From the NCBI GenBank assembly GCA_031271075.1, contig JAISWN010000100.1, positions 1-8,112 on the forward strand: DNA of 8,112 nucleotides, written 5' to 3'. The notes under the pieces were generated by a model, which did no database searches, was not told where the DNA came from, and saw only the letters and a program-made list of their open reading frames with translations. The translations under genes were made by a program, and so were the position numbers. Below, piece by piece: positions 6,993 through 8,112 of this stretch. This stretch comes from Treponema sp. (GTDB taxonomy: Bacteria > Spirochaetota > Spirochaetia > Treponematales > Breznakiellaceae). Position 1 is the stretch's first letter, and each line of letters opens with the position of its first letter.

Positions 6993-7007
6993 CCCCCCCC
7001 CCCCCCC
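6991..7007. repeat. 17-base poly-C homopolymer
   Basis: There are seventeen consecutive C residues, the longest homopolymer in the window, immediately 3' of the last AraC-like codons. Read in the regulator frame they would give five prolines and then GHCL and a TAG stop at 7020-7022. Such tracts change length by slipped-strand mispairing and are known phase-variation devices in spirochaetes (poly-G tracts at Treponema pallidum tpr genes). This one is also a typical site for sequencing or assembly error. Confidence 0.9.
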
Positions 7008-7012
7008 GGACA

Positions 7013-7026
7013 CTGTTTATAGACAG
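7013..7026. repeat. Near-palindrome CTGTTTATAGACAG
   Basis: The 14-base site pairs CTGT with ACAG and TATA with itself, with one mismatched pair (T against G). It has the size and symmetry of a dimeric-regulator operator and lies about 120-140 bases upstream of the promoter of the next gene. Nothing else supports a function. Apart from this site, the poly-C run and the promoter, 7023-7210 holds no gene I can support. Confidence 0.25.
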
Positions 7027-7128
7027 GCAAAGCCAGATAGCGCGCCGGATTTTTAACTCTTGTCTTGCCCATCCCTCCCCGTCTCGTTACCATAGGACAA
7101 ATGAACGCGGAAGTATACCAAAAAACAC

Positions 7129-7155
7129 TTGCGTTTTCCGCAAACATGCTATAAT
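7129..7155 (+). promoter_or_regulatory. Extended -10 sigma-70 promoter with overlapping palindrome
   Basis: A perfect TATAAT (7150-7155) is preceded by TGC (7147-7149), forming an extended -10 element. TTGCGT (7129-7134) is an acceptable -35, but with a short 15-base spacer, so the extended -10 probably carries the promoter. The predicted start is near 7162, giving a leader of about 60 bases to ATG 7222. The -35 and spacer form a perfect palindrome TTGCG-N5-CGCAA (7129-7143), and a longer-range GCGGAA (7107-7112) / TTCCGC (7136-7141) pair overlaps it, so this may be an operator. Confidence 0.6.
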
Positions 7156-7221
7156 TATGTTAAGGAATAGCGTCTTTAAGGCGGTCTTTACCGGGAATTT
7201 CCCTGAATCCAGGAGGGTCTA

Positions 7222-8112
7222 ATGAAAAAATTGCCTCTGGGCATGCAGGATTTTAAACGGATTATCACCGAAAACTATGTGTATGTGGATAAAACCAGGT
7301 ACATCTATAATCTGTTAAACGGCGGCGGGGACAGTTTTTTCCTCTCCCGGCCCCGGCGTTTCGGGAAGACCCTTACCATATCAACGCTCTACTATCTCTT
7401 TAAGGGAGAAAAAGAGCTGTTTAAAAACACCTATATCTATGACAAGTGGGATTTTAAGGAATATCCCGTGATCAGGATGAGCATGCTCGGGATCAACACG
7501 GAAAATACCGAAACCGTAAAAGACGGCCTTAGGCGAATCGTGGGTGAAATATATGAGGAATATGGTTTTACGCCCACTACAAATGATTATCAGGGAATGT
7601 TTTCGGTTCTTATAAAAAAACTTTCCTCCCTGGGCCAGGTGGTCGTCCTTATTGACGAATACGACAGGCCGATGTTAAACCATCTTGGTAATCCCGAAAT
7701 GGCCCGGGCGGTTCGCGGGATAATGCGGGAATTCTATATCACCGTCAAAGACACGGAGCCCCTTTTGAAGCTGGCTTTTTTAACCGGGATTACCAAAATT
7801 TCCAAGGCGGGGATATTTTCCACATTGAACCACCTTATAGAGCTTACCACCCAGGAGAAATACTCAACCATGCTCGGCATAACCGGGGATGAACTTGAAA
7901 CATGTTTTAGCGAACACCTGGAAGCGGGTGTGGAAAAACTTAATGTTTCCCGGGAAGAGCTTGTGGGTCAAATTAGGGATTATTACGACGGTTTCTCTTT
8001 TGACGGGGAGCATTTTGTCTACAATCCTTTCTCAATATTGAATTTCTTTAATGAGTACAAATTTAAAAACTATTGGGTTTCTTCCGGCCCCCCCTCGTCA
8101 CTTTTAGAATAC
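7222..8112 (+). CDS. AAA-ATPase-like/DUF1703 (PD-(D/E)XK nuclease-type) protein, C-terminus outside window
   Basis: There are 297 codons from ATG 7222, still open at the right edge. AGGAGG (7211-7216) is 5 bases upstream, with an extended -10 promoter about 70 bases upstream. The N-terminus KLPLGMQDFKRIITENYVYVDKT is diagnostic of the AAA-ATPase-like family (PF09820). The nucleotide site is the family's atypical P-loop SRPRRFGKT (42-50, Lys49), with Walker B VVVLIDEYDRP (140-150, Asp145/Glu146). FLTGITKISKAGIFS is the sensor region, and YYDGFSFDG...VYNPFSILNFF follows later. Full members are usually about 500-550 residues and end in a PD-(D/E)XK nuclease-like domain (DUF1703), which would lie beyond this window. 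They are numerous in spirochaete, Bacteroidetes and clostridial genomes, and their function is not established. It has its own promoter and no evident link to the sugar cluster. Confidence 0.9.
   Translation, partial: MKKLPLGMQDFKRIITENYVYVDKTRYIYNLLNGGGDSFFLSRPRRFGKTLTISTLYYLFKGEKELFKNTYIYDKWDFKEYPVIRMSMLGINTENTETVKDGLRRIVGEIYEEYGFTPTTNDYQGMFSVLIKKLSSLGQVVVLIDEYDRPMLNHLGNPEMARAVRGIMREFYITVKDTEPLLKLAFLTGITKISKAGIFSTLNHLIELTTQEKYSTMLGITGDELETCFSEHLEAGVEKLNVSREELVGQIRDYYDGFSFDGEHFVYNPFSILNFFNEYKFKNYWVSSGPPSSLLEY

Noticed and set aside
6933..7007. Frameshift as the cause of the regulator truncation
   Set aside because: The downstream AraC-like residues lie in the original frame, so the interruption is by two substitutions-like stops, not by an indel.
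6971..7222. Possible 83-residue ORF through the poly-C tract
   Set aside because: It depends on the tract length, lacks a ribosome-binding site, has a compositionally odd translation, and contains the promoter and ribosome-binding site of the next gene.

Overview
The window reads as bacterial chromosome of roughly 50% G+C. A termite-gut-type Treponema (Spirochaetota) is the best guess. The reasons are a solute-binding protein whose signal peptide ends in a Gly-Gly-Gly-rich stretch with no lipobox cysteine, an LplB/LplC-type sugar permease pair with no ATPase gene, and an AAA-ATPase-like/DUF1703-type protein. I could run no database search, so the taxonomy is an inference. The code is standard: TAA, TAG and TGA all end genes here.

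Left part (1-4713, minus strand): a compact carbohydrate-uptake cluster. In transcription order it encodes a large extracellular solute-binding protein (ATG at 4713), an LplB/MalF-type permease (3030), an LplC/YtcP/MalG-type permease (best start ATG 2107), and, after a roughly 100-base gap with two inverted repeats, a CE15/acetylxylan-esterase-like alpha/beta hydrolase (ATG 1088) whose C-terminus runs off the left edge. The esterase has no signal peptide. The likely scheme is import of acylated or glucuronoyl-esterified hemicellulose oligosaccharides followed by cytoplasmic de-esterification. The transport ATPase must be encoded elsewhere.

Middle (4714-6992): a divergent intergenic region, then a plus-strand gene for a membrane-anchored AraC-family regulator: TM helix, extracytoplasmic sensor region, TM helix, coiled coil, long linker, AraC HTH. 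It is the obvious candidate regulator of the transport cluster. Its frame is cut by an in-frame TAA inside the second helix-turn-helix. The rest of that domain follows in the same frame, with a second TAA eight codons later. Both stops lie where AraC-family proteins commonly have tyrosine.

Right part (6991-8112): a 17-base C homopolymer directly after the end of the AraC homology, about 210 bases with no convincing gene but a good extended -10 promoter, then the first 297 codons of an AAA-ATPase-like/DUF1703-type protein that runs off the right edge.

No tRNA, rRNA, CRISPR array, insertion sequence or attachment site was recognised. The most unusual signals are the double in-frame TAA in the regulator and the adjacent poly-C tract.
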